A DNA stretch of 64,000 nt from Bacillus pseudomycoides DSM 12442 (GCF_000161455.1 NZ_CM000745.1:519980-583979), one strand, 5' to 3'. Counted from the first letter of the stretch, positions 26,327-36,008 are shown. The notes: generated from the letters alone by a model not told the origin. Translations and numbers: made by a program.

Positions 26327-27292
26327 TTATTTTACAAATCGTTTTTCAATGTCATCTAGCATTAAGTTCGCAGCCATTACACCGCCAGCTGTATTCCAAA
26401 TCACATCGTCAACTTTGTATACTTTACCGTTTTTGGAAGCATTTAAGTTTTTGAATAGAGGATCGTTGATATATTCTTTTTCTAATTCAGAACCTTTTTT
26501 CTCATTACCTTTATCATATGTGAAGTAGAAGATGATATCGCCATCCATTGCAGGAATGCGCTCTTTAGATACATTGCGTTCTGCAAAGTCATTTTTGTTT
26601 TGATCACCAGGACGTTTGAAGCCAAGCTCTTTTAAAATAACACCAGAGAATGTATCGCCATGATAAATACGAACATCACCAGGCATAAAGCGTACCATAG
26701 AAATTTCTTGATTTACTTTATCCCCAAGTTTGCCTTTTAAGTCTTTTATACGTTTGTCGTAATCAGCTAATACCTTTTGACCTTCTTTATCTTTATTTAC
26801 TGCTTTTGCATAAAGTTTAAAGTTATCTTTCCATTCACCGCGTAGTGTTTCTGAGAAAACAGTAGGAGCAATGCCTTTTAATTGCTCGTATATCTTTTCG
26901 TGACGCAGTTTGTTACCAATGATTAAGTCGGGTTTTAAAGAAGCAATTGCTTCTACATTGGGCTGAAGCTCGGTACCGACAGTTTTTACATTTTTTAGTT
27001 TATCCTTCGTATGTGGATACCATGGGTTACCGGTAGGTGATTCAGCCGCACCGACTGGTGTTACACCAAGGGTAAGTAAAGCTTCTGTTCCTTCATTTGT
27101 TAAAACAACGACACGCTTTGGATTAGCAGGAACTTCTGTTTTACCCATTGCATGTTCTACAGTAATCATTTCTTTCTTTTCTTCCTTTTTAGGCTCAGCC
27201 TTGTTATCAGATTTCCCACATGCCCCTAAAAGAAGTGAAAATGATAGTACGAATGCAAATAACGCAAACGAGTTTTGTTTGACGAAATTCAT
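26327..27292 (-). CDS. Siderophore-binding lipoprotein of an iron ABC transporter (YfiY-like)
   Basis: 321 residues. Lipoprotein signal with LLLGAC (C25), then a cluster B (FecB/PeripBP) binding fold: VEHAMGKTEVPANPKRVVVLTNEGTEALLTLG at the start of lobe 1 and KPDLIIGNKLRHEKIYEQL in the middle. It is held on the outer membrane face and hands ferric siderophore to the permease pair encoded divergently. In B. cereus and B. subtilis similar proteins (YfiY) bind hydroxamate-citrate siderophores such as schizokinen, but the ligand is not readable from the sequence. Fur-like sites lie upstream. Confidence 0.85.
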   Translation of the reverse strand: MNFVKQNSFALFAFVLSFSLLLGACGKSDNKAEPKKEEKKEMITVEHAMGKTEVPANPKRVVVLTNEGTEALLTLGVTPVGAAESPTGNPWYPHTKDKLKNVKTVGTELQPNVEAIASLKPDLIIGNKLRHEKIYEQLKGIAPTVFSETLRGEWKDNFKLYAKAVNKDKEGQKVLADYDKRIKDLKGKLGDKVNQEISMVRFMPGDVRIYHGDTFSGVILKELGFKRPGDQNKNDFAERNVSKERIPAMDGDIIFYFTYDKGNEKKGSELEKEYINDPLFKNLNASKNGKVYKVDDVIWNTAGGVMAANLMLDDIEKRFVK

Positions 27293-27312
27293 TATGTATC
27301 CCCCTACATATT

Positions 27313-27419
27313 GAGAATAGTTTTCATTATCAAAATCGATATTACGATTTTATAAATATATTGTCAATAGTAATAATTTACAATCATTATCACTGCAACT
27401 GAAAATAATTATTACTATC
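27313..27419. promoter_or_regulatory. Divergent Fur-box region
   Basis: Three sites resemble the 19-bp Fur box: GAGAATAGTTTTCATTATC (27313-27331, 14/19), 27373-27391 ending CAATCATTATC (13/19) and GAAAATAATTATTACTATC (27401-27419, 14/19). The third abuts TTGACA at 27421-27426, a likely -35 for the permease operon. Iron-replete repression in both directions is expected. Confidence 0.75.
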
Positions 27420-27487
27420 ATTGACAATGCGAATTAAGTTACAATACACTAACAACGTATCATTATACATTGAAGGAGAAACGCTGC

Positions 27488-28492
27488 ATGTTATTAAAAA
27501 CAAATCAAGCAAAATGGGTTGGATTATTTGTTGGAATCATTGCAGTTATTGCTTGTATTTGGGGGAGTATTATTTTGGGATATACAAATACAAGTGGGAA
27601 ATTAGCATTGGATGCTTTTTTTCATTTTAATGGTTCGAATGAACATATTATTATTCAAAACGTACGTCTTCCACGTGCGCTTATCGCTGCTAGTGTTGGT
27701 GCTAGTTTAGCCATCGCTGGTTGTTTTATGCAAACTTTAACTAAGAATCCACTTGCTGCCCCAGATTTTATTGGATTAAACTCAGGTGCTGCCTTTTTTA
27801 TTGTTGTAGCCATTGTTGTTTTTTCGATAACATCTTTGTCAGCGTTTACGTGGATCGCCTTTTTAGGTGCAGCAGTTGCTGCAGCACTTGTATTTGCTTC
27901 TAGTTCTTTAGGAAAAGAAGGGACAACTCCTCTTAAGTTAACGTTGGCAGGGGTAGCGATAAGTGCCCTATTCTCTTCTTTGACACAGGGACTGCTTGTA
28001 TTAAATGAAAAAGCGTTAGAAGAAGTGTTGTTTTGGCTTGCTGGTTCCGTACAAGGTAGAAAGTTAGAAGTATTACAATCCGTATTTCCATATTTATTAG
28101 TTGGTTGGATTGCCTCTCTCCTGATGGCAGGGAAAGTGAATACGCTAATGATGGGAGAAGATGTAGCAAAAGGGCTAGGACAACGAACAGTGATGATGAA
28201 GGCATTTGTACTACTTATTATTGTTTTATTATCAGGTGGATCTGTTGCTGTTGCAGGACCAATTGGATTTGTTGGAACTATTACCCCTCATTTCGCAAGA
28301 GCTCTTGTTGGTGTAGATCATCGCTGGAGAGTTCCGTATAGTGGTTTGCTAGGTGCCATTCTACTATTATTTGCAGATATTGCTGCGAGATATGTGATTA
28401 TGCCACAAGAAGTTCCAGTAGGAGTTATGACAGCATTTATTGGTGCACCATTCTTTATTTATATTGCACGTAAGAGAGGGCTTAGCAAATGA
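27488..28492 (+). CDS. Iron-siderophore ABC transporter permease (FecCD family, YfiZ-like)
   Basis: 334 residues, FecCD-type permease with about ten helices. It has RLPRALIAASVGASLAIAGCFMQTLTKNPLAAPDFIGLNSGA, the typical start of the family core, and GPIGFVGTITPHFARALVGVDHR, the loop that meets the ATPase. The frame extends to a TTG at 27470, but GAAGGAGA at 27472-27479 serves ATG 27488. The stop overlaps the next gene's start (ATGA). Confidence 0.9.
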   Translation: MLLKTNQAKWVGLFVGIIAVIACIWGSIILGYTNTSGKLALDAFFHFNGSNEHIIIQNVRLPRALIAASVGASLAIAGCFMQTLTKNPLAAPDFIGLNSGAAFFIVVAIVVFSITSLSAFTWIAFLGAAVAAALVFASSSLGKEGTTPLKLTLAGVAISALFSSLTQGLLVLNEKALEEVLFWLAGSVQGRKLEVLQSVFPYLLVGWIASLLMAGKVNTLMMGEDVAKGLGQRTVMMKAFVLLIIVLLSGGSVAVAGPIGFVGTITPHFARALVGVDHRWRVPYSGLLGAILLLFADIAARYVIMPQEVPVGVMTAFIGAPFFIYIARKRGLSK

Positions 28493-29547
28493 AGAAGTAT
28501 ATTCCGTTTCGTATAGGAAAAGACGGCCTCTCGTTTTTAATGTATAAACGAGCTTGTCTCGTCTTGTTGGGTTTATTCGTTGTTTTAATAGGATTATTCT
28601 TTGCAAGCGCAGGTATGGGGGAGATGAAGATCGCCCCATATGATGTATGGCAAGCAATTACTGGAAACGGTGATGCGATGTCTAATATGGTTGTAAATAA
28701 GTTCCGTATGCCGCGCATTTTAATTGCAATTCTTGTAGGGATAGCTCTTGCTGTAGCAGGTTGTATTTTACAAGGACTCGTTCGAAATCCGCTTGCTTCG
28801 CCTGATATTATTGGAATTACAGGTGGTGCAAGTGTAGCGGTTGTATTATTTCTTGCTTTATTTAGTGATAAGAACAATGCATTAACAGTAAGCATTCATT
28901 ATATGCCGCTAGCAGCATTTATTGGTGCAACTGTCGTCGCATTTTTTGTATATTTATTCGCATGGAGAAATGATGGATTATCAGCAGTTAGTCTTATTTT
29001 AATAGGTGTCGGATTTTGGGCACTGACAAAGGCAGCGACAACATTATTTATGCTGTTAGCGCCAATCTATCAAGCGAGCCAAGCAAATGTATGGATTACC
29101 GGTACTGTTTACGGATCTTCTTGGCAAAACGTAGGGGTATTGGCACCTTGGGTTCTTATCTTAACAGTGGTTGCATTTATATCGGCGAGACATTTAAATG
29201 CACAAGAACTTGGTGATGATATTGCTGCCGGACTTGGGATTCGTTTAACAAAATCACGTTTTTTCCTGCTACTCCTAAGTACGGCGTTAATTGGGGGAGC
29301 GGTTGCTTTTGCAGGTGGAATCGGATTTGTTGGTTTAATGGCGCCGCATATTTCAAGAAGATTAGTTGGTTCTTTATATGGTGCATTACTTCCAGTAGCA
29401 GCTATTGTCGGTGCGATTTTAGTACTTGCTGCCGATTTAATTGGGCGCACAGTCTTTGCTCCGCTTGAAGTTCCAGCAGGTGTATTTACATCAGCAATCG
29501 GTGCTCCGTATTTTATTTATTTACTTTATAAAAGTCGAAATTCATAA
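28489..29547 (+). CDS. Iron-siderophore ABC transporter permease (FecCD family, YfhA-like)
   Basis: 352 residues, second FecCD permease, overlapping the first by 4 bp. Core RMPRILIAILVGIALAVAGCILQGLVRNPLASPDIIGITGGA and coupling loop GGIGFVGLMAPHISRRLVG. The two permeases form the heterodimeric channel. Confidence 0.9.
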   Translation: MKKYIPFRIGKDGLSFLMYKRACLVLLGLFVVLIGLFFASAGMGEMKIAPYDVWQAITGNGDAMSNMVVNKFRMPRILIAILVGIALAVAGCILQGLVRNPLASPDIIGITGGASVAVVLFLALFSDKNNALTVSIHYMPLAAFIGATVVAFFVYLFAWRNDGLSAVSLILIGVGFWALTKAATTLFMLLAPIYQASQANVWITGTVYGSSWQNVGVLAPWVLILTVVAFISARHLNAQELGDDIAAGLGIRLTKSRFFLLLLSTALIGGAVAFAGGIGFVGLMAPHISRRLVGSLYGALLPVAAIVGAILVLAADLIGRTVFAPLEVPAGVFTSAIGAPYFIYLLYKSRNS

Positions 29548-29606
29548 AGGAAAAAAATACATAGATGATTTTCTGTCTATAAAAAACGGAGTAAAGGAAG
29601 ATGAAC

Positions 29607-30428
29607 ATGCAAAAAGCACTAGAGACTAAATCGTTAACATTGTCTTACGGTGAAACAACTATAATTAATGAGTTAAATCTAGAGATTCCAAAAGGAAAAA
29701 TTACGATTTTTATCGGTTCTAACGGCTGTGGAAAATCAACTTTATTACGTTCGCTTGCTCGTTTATTAAAACCGACATCGGGTGATATTTTATTAGAAGA
29801 TAATGCAATTCAAAATATGCAAACGAAGCAAATTGCGCGTCAAATGGCAATTTTACCACAAGGACCTCAAGCTCCAGAAGGACTTACTGTACTGCAACTT
29901 GTGAAACAAGGACGTTACCCATATCAAACATGGCTGAAGCAATGGTCAGAAAAAGATGAGGAAATGGTACAAAGAGCGCTTGCTGCAACAGGTATGACGG
30001 AATTTGTTGAACGTGATGTTCATGCTCTTTCAGGTGGACAACGTCAGCGCGCTTGGATTGCTATGACGCTTGCACAAGATACAGATATTATTCTGTTAGA
30101 TGAGCCGACAACATACTTAGACATGACACATCAAATTGAAGTGCTAGATTTATTATTTGAATTAAATGAAACAGAGCAAAGAACAATCGTTATGGTACTA
30201 CATGATTTAAACTTAGCGTGCCGCTATGCAGACAACATTGTAGCCATTCAAGATAAACAAATTTATGCGCAAGGTAAACCAGAAGAAATTATTGATTGTA
30301 AATTAGTTCGTGATGTATTTCGGATGGATTGTCAAATCATAACCGATCCGTTATTTGGAACGCCGCTTTGTATTCCGCAGGGAAGAGGAAGATGTTTACT
30401 TCCACAAGCAGCGCAGGTAGTGAAATGA
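29607..30428 (+). CDS. Iron-siderophore ABC transporter ATPase
   Basis: 273 residues. Walker A GSNGCGKST, ABC signature LSGGQRQRAWIAM, Walker B ILLDEPT and the switch His in VLHDLNLA. It belongs to the FecE/FhuC/YusV class and drives the two upstream permeases. An ATG at 29601 touches the RBS AAGGAAG (29594-29600), so ATG 29607 with 6-nt spacing is the better start. Having its own ATPase separates this locus from B. subtilis yfiYZ-yfhA, where YusV is encoded elsewhere. Confidence 0.88.
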   Translation: MQKALETKSLTLSYGETTIINELNLEIPKGKITIFIGSNGCGKSTLLRSLARLLKPTSGDILLEDNAIQNMQTKQIARQMAILPQGPQAPEGLTVLQLVKQGRYPYQTWLKQWSEKDEEMVQRALAATGMTEFVERDVHALSGGQRQRAWIAMTLAQDTDIILLDEPTTYLDMTHQIEVLDLLFELNETEQRTIVMVLHDLNLACRYADNIVAIQDKQIYAQGKPEEIIDCKLVRDVFRMDCQIITDPLFGTPLCIPQGRGRCLLPQAAQVVK

Positions 30429-30457
30429 AAAAAGCGATGAAATTTCATCGCTTTTTT
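30428..30457. terminator. Terminator between the iron ATPase and the methyltransferase
   Basis: AAAAAAGCGATGAAA / TTTCATCGCTTTTTT, a perfect palindrome with T-runs on both strands. Confidence 0.88.
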
Positions 30458-31187
30458 ATTTTTTACAAGAAAACAAGAGAAAAAGAGGAATACGCAATCG
30501 GCGTGTATATTCTTCTTCGCTTTGAAAATGGTTTCGTTTTGGTATTGCTTCTCGTAAATCTGTAATTGTAAATCCAGCTTGTTGTAAGAGTGTAAAATAT
30601 TGTTCGATGGTGCGGTGATATTTAATGACATCCTGTTCAATCCATGGTTCAATACGCTCTCCAGTTTTGAAATAATTGTCGATAAGCCAACTTGTTCTCT
30701 TACCGCTAGTTTGTAAACTCTCGAATGAAGAAGTAATAACAGGATGTTGAACGCTAAAAGTGAAGATGCCGTCGTTTTTTAAAGTTTGATAAACATTTTG
30801 AAAAATAATATCGAGATGTTCAATATAGTGCAGAGCGAGTCTAGATGTAACAAGGTCAAAAGTAGAAGAGGGATATGTATAGTCTTTGAGGTTTATAAAA
30901 TGGACGATTCCATTTTTATTTTCTAGTTGTTTTATAGCTTCTGTATACATAAGGTGAGAGCCTTCAATACCGGTATAGGATAAACAACCTTTTTGTAATA
31001 ACTCTACACCGAACTGGGCATCACCACATCCTAGATCAAGAATTGTCTTTTCTTTCACATCACCAATGAGCTGCAATAAGGCCGGTTTTTCGATTGTATC
31101 ATTTGGATTATCATTTCGATATCTACGCTTCATGTACTGTTCAAAAAAAGAATCGTTATTATATACTTCAGATTCTGTAAATGCCAT
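30456..31187 (-). CDS. Class I SAM-dependent methyltransferase
   Basis: About 243 residues. SAM-binding motif I is ILDLGCGDAQFG, motif II/III is in the stretch TFDLVTSRLALHYIEHL, and a post-motif NDGIFTFSVQHPV follows. The substrate is unknown. The frame has an upstream ATG at 31229, but AGGAG lies 8 nt before the ATG at 31187 while the upstream one has no RBS. It is a single gene convergent with the iron operon. Confidence 0.8.
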   Translation of the reverse strand: MAFTESEVYNNDSFFEQYMKRRYRNDNPNDTIEKPALLQLIGDVKEKTILDLGCGDAQFGVELLQKGCLSYTGIEGSHLMYTEAIKQLENKNGIVHFINLKDYTYPSSTFDLVTSRLALHYIEHLDIIFQNVYQTLKNDGIFTFSVQHPVITSSFESLQTSGKRTSWLIDNYFKTGERIEPWIEQDVIKYHRTIEQYFTLLQQAGFTITDLREAIPKRNHFQSEEEYTRRLRIPLFLLFSCKK

Positions 31188-31278
31188 TTTCTCAGCTCCT
31201 GAAAACATTTTTTTCATTCTATCAAACAATTGAAGTAAATCATAGATTTCTTGTATTTAATCCTATATAATTAAAAGT

Positions 31279-31292
31279 TGTAAGCGTTTTCT
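31279..31292 (+). promoter_or_regulatory. cre-like site upstream of kbl-tdh
   Basis: TGTAAGCGTTTTCT matches 13 of 14 positions of the cre consensus, about 110 bp before kbl. A 9-bp hairpin GGATTATTA..TAATAATCC at 31343-31371 lies in the leader without a T-run. Confidence 0.5.
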
Positions 31293-31401
31293 TTAAGCTA
31301 TTTTTCTATAATAAATTTCGAAAACGTGTTAAGCTAGTAGAGGGATTATTAGCATTATTAAGATAATAATCCGCTTACATGAACGATAGGGAGGCTTCAC
31401 G

Positions 31402-32592
31402 ATGTCTAGTAAAACACTCGCAAACTTTTTAGAAGAAAATTTAGAGGATTTAAAAGCAAAGGGGCTTTATAACGTAATTGATCCGCTAGAAAGTCCAAAT
31501 GGACCAATCATTACAATTGGCGGGAAAGAATATATTAACTTATCTTCAAATAACTATCTTGGTTTAGCAACAGACAATCGTCTGCAAGAAGCAGCAATTG
31601 GTGCAATTCATAAATATGGTGTTGGTGCAGGGGCGGTACGTACAATTAATGGTACTCTTGATTTGCATATCAAATTAGAAGAAACAATTGCAAAGTTTAA
31701 ACATACAGAAGCAGCGATTGCATATCAATCAGGATTTAACTGTAATATGGCAGCGATTTCAGCTGTTATGGATAAAAATGATGCGATTCTTTCTGATGAA
31801 TTAAACCACGCGTCTATTATTGACGGTAGCCGCTTATCGAAAGCAAAAATTATCGTTTATAAACATTCTGATATGGAAGATTTACGCAAAAAAGCAATCG
31901 AAGCGAAAGAATCCGGTCTTTATAATAAATTAATGGTTATTACAGATGGCGTTTTCTCAATGGATGGTGATATTGCGAAACTACCAGAAATCGTTGAGAT
32001 TGCAGAAGAGTTAGATTTAATGACATATGTAGATGATGCACATGGTTCAGGCGTACTTGGACAAGGTGCAGGGACTGTAAAACATTTTGGCCTTTCTGAT
32101 AAAGTAGATTTCCAAATTGGTACATTATCAAAAGCAATTGGGGTAATTGGAGGATATGTAGCAGGGAAGCAAAACTTAATTGATTGGTTAAAAGTTCGTT
32201 CACGTCCATTCTTGTTCTCAACAGCTTTAACACCAGCGGATGCGGCGGCTTGTATGAGGTCTATTGAAATTTTAATGGAAAGTACAGAACTACATGACCG
32301 TTTATGGGAAAATGGCCGTTATTTAAAACAAGGTTTAAAAGAGTTAGGCTTTAACATTGGAGAAAGTGAAACACCAATTACACCTTGTATTATTGGCGAT
32401 GAAGTATTAACACAAGAGTTTAGTAAACGTTTAAATGAAGAAGGCGTATACGCAAAATCAATTGTGTTCCCAACTGTAGCAAAAGGAACAGGTCGTGTTC
32501 GTAACATGCCAACAGCGGCTCATACGAAAGAGATGCTTGATGAAGCAATTCATAAGTATGAAAAAGTGGGAAAGGAAATGGGAATCATTTAA
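31402..32592 (+). CDS. kbl: Glycine C-acetyltransferase (2-amino-3-ketobutyrate CoA ligase)
   Basis: 396 residues, fold type I PLP enzyme of the alpha-oxoamine synthase family. SSNNYLGLA at the N-terminus, DDAHGSGVLG for the PLP ring and GTLSKAIGVIGGY with the Schiff-base lysine. Together with the next gene it breaks down threonine to glycine and acetyl-CoA (EC 2.3.1.29). The pairing with tdh separates it from BioF, which is otherwise close in sequence. Confidence 0.92.
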   Translation: MSSKTLANFLEENLEDLKAKGLYNVIDPLESPNGPIITIGGKEYINLSSNNYLGLATDNRLQEAAIGAIHKYGVGAGAVRTINGTLDLHIKLEETIAKFKHTEAAIAYQSGFNCNMAAISAVMDKNDAILSDELNHASIIDGSRLSKAKIIVYKHSDMEDLRKKAIEAKESGLYNKLMVITDGVFSMDGDIAKLPEIVEIAEELDLMTYVDDAHGSGVLGQGAGTVKHFGLSDKVDFQIGTLSKAIGVIGGYVAGKQNLIDWLKVRSRPFLFSTALTPADAAACMRSIEILMESTELHDRLWENGRYLKQGLKELGFNIGESETPITPCIIGDEVLTQEFSKRLNEEGVYAKSIVFPTVAKGTGRVRNMPTAAHTKEMLDEAIHKYEKVGKEMGII

Positions 32593-32636
32593 CACAATTA
32601 CATCTTTTGAAAGCTTGCAAATGAGGAGTGGGGAAA

Positions 32637-33602
32637 ATGAAAAAAATTCTAGTAACCGGTTCTTTAGGGCAAATTGGTTCTGAACTTGTAATGAAACTTC
32701 GCGATGTATACGGTGCATCAAACGTTATTGCGACAGATATTCGTGAAACAGATAGTGATGTTGTAAAATCTGGTCCATTTGAAACATTAGATGTAACTGA
32801 TGGTCAGAAACTACATGATATTGCGAAACGGAATGAAGTGGATACAATTATTCATTTAGCAGCTTTACTTTCAGCAACTGCAGAAAAAAACCCGTTATTT
32901 GCGTGGAATTTAAATATGGGTGGGCTCGTAAATGCATTAGAAGCAGCACGTGAGTTAAACTGTAAATTTTTCACGCCAAGTTCAATCGGTGCGTTTGGTC
33001 CAACAACGCCAAAAGATAATACACCGCAAGATACAATCCAGCGTCCTACTACAATGTATGGGGTAAACAAAGTAGCAGGAGAATTGTTATGTGATTACTA
33101 TTATCAAAAATTTGGTGTTGATACGCGCGGCGTACGTTTCCCAGGTTTAATTTCTTATGTGGCTCCTCCAGGAGGCGGTACGACGGACTATGCAGTTGAA
33201 ATTTATTATGAAGCAATTAAAAAAGGTGCTTACACCTCTTACATTGCGGAAGGCACATACATGGATATGATGTATATGCCAGATGCACTGCAAGCAATTG
33301 TTTCATTAATGGAAGCAGATCCAAGTAAGTTGATACATCGTAACGCTTTTAATATTACCGCAATGAGCTTCGAGCCAGAACAAATTGCAGCAGCAATTCG
33401 CAAGCATATTCCGACGTTTACAATGGATTATGCTGTGGATCCAGCTCGTCAAACCATTGCTAACAGCTGGCCAAACTCAATTGATGCAACAGCAGCGAAA
33501 GAAGAGTGGGGCTTTAAAGCGGAGTATGATTTAGATAAAATGACAGCTGATATGCTTGCTAAATTAAAAAAAAAATTAGCAACTGAGTTAGTATTTAGCT
33601 AA
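32637..33602 (+). CDS. tdh: L-threonine 3-dehydrogenase, SDR/epimerase type
   Basis: 321 residues. The NAD site is VTGSLGQIGSEL and the catalytic pair is Y-x3-K in MYGVNKVAGE. It oxidises threonine to 2-amino-3-ketobutyrate (EC 1.1.1.103), the substrate of Kbl. This is the short epimerase-like form, not the zinc-dependent one. A GTG at 32628 is in frame, but the RBS GAGGAG (32623-32628) covers it, so ATG 32637 is used. The gene lies 44 bp after kbl in the same operon. Confidence 0.9.
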   Translation: MKKILVTGSLGQIGSELVMKLRDVYGASNVIATDIRETDSDVVKSGPFETLDVTDGQKLHDIAKRNEVDTIIHLAALLSATAEKNPLFAWNLNMGGLVNALEAARELNCKFFTPSSIGAFGPTTPKDNTPQDTIQRPTTMYGVNKVAGELLCDYYYQKFGVDTRGVRFPGLISYVAPPGGGTTDYAVEIYYEAIKKGAYTSYIAEGTYMDMMYMPDALQAIVSLMEADPSKLIHRNAFNITAMSFEPEQIAAAIRKHIPTFTMDYAVDPARQTIANSWPNSIDATAAKEEWGFKAEYDLDKMTADMLAKLKKKLATELVFS

Positions 33603-33604
33603 TG

Positions 33605-33643
33605 AAAAAAGAGCCGATTCAATTTTTTGAATCGGCTCTTTTT
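33605..33643 (+). terminator. Terminator of kbl-tdh
   Basis: Stem AAAAAGAGCCGATTCAA / TTGAATCGGCTCTTTTT. Confidence 0.9.
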
Positions 33644-33688
33644 GTCAGCATACCTAAACGTAGTCTAGGGAAGAAATAAGTTTTTTCG

Positions 33689-33958
33689 TTATATAGACTT
33701 TACCTTATTCGTATCTAGACTTCCTGGTTCGGTGCTAGATTCAGGGTATTGTTGTTCCGTTTCTTCATATTGTTTCTCATATTCGTAGCTAAATGCTTTA
33801 TGCGCTTTTTGATCTTTCTCCCAAGGAGTCGATTTTCCTAACTTTCTGTTAGTGGAAGAACCGTAAGGGCCCTCAGGAAACTCTTCGGGAATGACATATT
33901 GATGTCTTGCTTCAGCAGCTGTAAAATCCGTATATTGTTCATCCTTTTTTGGGGACAA
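33689..33958 (-). CDS. Small hydrophilic protein of unknown function
   Basis: 89 residues, highly charged with no membrane segment and many Glu, Lys, Tyr and Pro. I do not recognise a family. An ATG at 33967 touches the AAAGG ribosome binding site; an in-frame TTG at 33958 has AAAGGA 8 nt before it and is preferred. The composition (PEEFPEGPYGSS, EKQYEETEQQYPESS) resembles small spore or cytosolic proteins of the B. cereus group. It lies alone, opposite kbl-tdh. Confidence 0.6.
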   Translation of the reverse strand: MSPKKDEQYTDFTAAEARHQYVIPEEFPEGPYGSSTNRKLGKSTPWEKDQKAHKAFSYEYEKQYEETEQQYPESSTEPGSLDTNKVKSI

Positions 33959-34090
33959 ATGAAACATCCTTTCAAATATATTTGATAGTAGACTTCTTCT
34001 TTAATATACCCAAAAAGATTTCTATGAATTTTTCATTTCCTTTTATCAGCGCTTTTTTAAATATATCGACCGTTAGATAAATTTCAACTG

Positions 34091-34122
34091 AAAAACAGGA
34101 GCTAAAATCAGCTCCTGTTTCC
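34091..34122 (-). terminator. Terminator of the MoxR-VWA pair
   Basis: Stem AAACAGGAGCT / AGCTCCTGTTT, 6-nt loop, ahead of the VWA stop on the minus strand. Confidence 0.82.
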
Positions 34123-36005
34123 TATTCAATCGTCTTCAGTAATAATTTTTTCAATAACGGTTTAATCTTTAAGCGTAAATCTTCAGCATGATTCGCCACT
34201 AAGAAGTGATGGTTATAAATATTTTTCATTAATTGATATGTTGCTTCTTTTGCTTCGCCTTCTTCGATGAAAATCCCGATGACTTCCATACCGCTTTTAC
34301 GAGCAAGTTTAACCGCTTCGTGTGTATCTAAAATACCGTCTTGCTGATAGTCTAATGCAGATGGTTCACCGTCTGTAAAGACGAGCAGGAATTTGTGTTT
34401 CTCTTGCCTTTTTGCAAGCTTTTCAGAAACGATGCGGATAATGTAACCATCCCGATTGTCTTCCTCTTCACGAAGCTGCATAATTTCTGGACCAACGTTT
34501 GGTAACGTTGAATTTTTGTATGTTACAACTTCATGAATTACGTTTGGCTTATCTTCTGGTGTTGCACTAGAAGCATCTTCCCAAAAACCACTAATCGCAT
34601 GAGGGATTTTTAACGATTTTAATGCTTCATGGAACAGAACAACACTCTTCTTTGTTTCTTCCATTTTATTATACATAGAGCCAGAGCAGTCCACTAATAA
34701 CTGAAAGGCAACATCAAGCTCTTGTGATTCTTGTCCTTTTTTATAAAACATACGTGGTTGCTTTTCTGTATAAATACGTAGAAATTTTTTACGAAGTCTT
34801 CCGTAGTATTTATCGCTATTCGCGTTTGTTTTGTTTTCAATCGTTTTTTCAATAATTTTCTTTAATTCTTTTACGTCTTTATTAATGACTGACTTGATGG
34901 CTTGATAGTCTTTCTTATCGTCAGGGGTTGGCTTACGAGCTTCTTTAAATGTATGTGACGCACCAACGTTATATTTACCGTATATGCCCTCATTTTGACT
35001 AGAAGCATGGGAAGCTCTCGCATCTTCAGTATCAGCTCCATCAAAATTCGACTGCGTACTTTTTTGCGAAGTACCTTGTACTGAACCGAGTGCTTGATCA
35101 CCATCTTCAGACTCACGAGCCGTATCGCCCATCATATTTGTTTTCGTACCACTTTCTAATTCAAAACGTAAGAAGTTTTCATTTTCATTATTTTTATTTT
35201 CACGATGCCATGTAGAGAAGCTTTCATTAATTTTGCTCTTATTATCGTCATCATCTACGATTTGGACATCATCATTTGCTAAATCTTCTACGCGCCCATC
35301 TTTTTCTTCTGCAATAACAGATAAATAGAGCGGCGCATGCCCAAAGTAGTTATTAATCATATCATTTTCAAGAAAACCTTCTAAGCGATAACGGATTTTT
35401 TCAACAATATACATTGTATCTTCCGTATTACGAGCCTGGAATGCTTCATGTAAAATAGCTTCAATTTGCTCAAAATATTCGTTGTTAAACATTTCATATT
35501 TATCGCTTGTTAGTGAAAGATAGCATAGACAAAATAGACGATCTCCATGATAGTTACGAACACGATTTATTTCATTTTGTGAGCCAAAATAATTTCGGTA
35601 CATTTCCTTGCGTCGTCTAAAGATATGTTTCGTTCCAGGACGTAGGCTTTTTACAATTTCTTCAACTCGTAAATCTTCTAACAGAACAAATAATTGTGTT
35701 AAAAACTTTTTAAGAGGGGACTCTTGTAATTCGATCGCATAAGAGCGAATTAACTTCATGTCTGAGTAATGTTTATTGCCAAGTGCTTTTAAAAACACTT
35801 CGCTTTTTAATCCGATTACTGTATCTTCTTCTTTGCGATCATCCCAAAAGTGACTGATGACAACCTTTTTTTCAACTTCGTCGTAATAAGCTTTATAGCC
35901 ATACTCTAAGTAAGCATCATCTTCTTTTAGAAGAGCATACATTAAATTTTCCATTTGAAGAAACAGCGACGCATCAATTTTTTTGTCACTAAAAATTTGT
36001 CTCAT
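34122..36005 (-). CDS. VWA-domain protein (CobT/NorD-like)
   Basis: 627 residues. The long N-terminal part is charged and helical, with a low-complexity acidic/Ser/Gln stretch (about 240-350). A C-terminal VWA domain from about 420 has the MIDAS motif DCSGSMYN, the T in FLLVFTDGEPSALDY and the rest of a Mg-binding site. It pairs with the MoxR ATPase 3 bp upstream in the same transcript. MoxR-VWA pairs act as metal-dependent chaperones or cofactor-insertion machines. The client here is not obvious because no metalloenzyme genes are next to it. Confidence 0.82.
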   Translation of the reverse strand: MRQIFSDKKIDASLFLQMENLMYALLKEDDAYLEYGYKAYYDEVEKKVVISHFWDDRKEEDTVIGLKSEVFLKALGNKHYSDMKLIRSYAIELQESPLKKFLTQLFVLLEDLRVEEIVKSLRPGTKHIFRRRKEMYRNYFGSQNEINRVRNYHGDRLFCLCYLSLTSDKYEMFNNEYFEQIEAILHEAFQARNTEDTMYIVEKIRYRLEGFLENDMINNYFGHAPLYLSVIAEEKDGRVEDLANDDVQIVDDDDNKSKINESFSTWHRENKNNENENFLRFELESGTKTNMMGDTARESEDGDQALGSVQGTSQKSTQSNFDGADTEDARASHASSQNEGIYGKYNVGASHTFKEARKPTPDDKKDYQAIKSVINKDVKELKKIIEKTIENKTNANSDKYYGRLRKKFLRIYTEKQPRMFYKKGQESQELDVAFQLLVDCSGSMYNKMEETKKSVVLFHEALKSLKIPHAISGFWEDASSATPEDKPNVIHEVVTYKNSTLPNVGPEIMQLREEEDNRDGYIIRIVSEKLAKRQEKHKFLLVFTDGEPSALDYQQDGILDTHEAVKLARKSGMEVIGIFIEEGEAKEATYQLMKNIYNHHFLVANHAEDLRLKIKPLLKKLLLKTIE

Positions 36006-36008
36006 GAA

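Noticed and set aside
30428..30457. Regulatory palindrome
   Set aside because: T-runs on both sides and position between two convergent genes make it a terminator.
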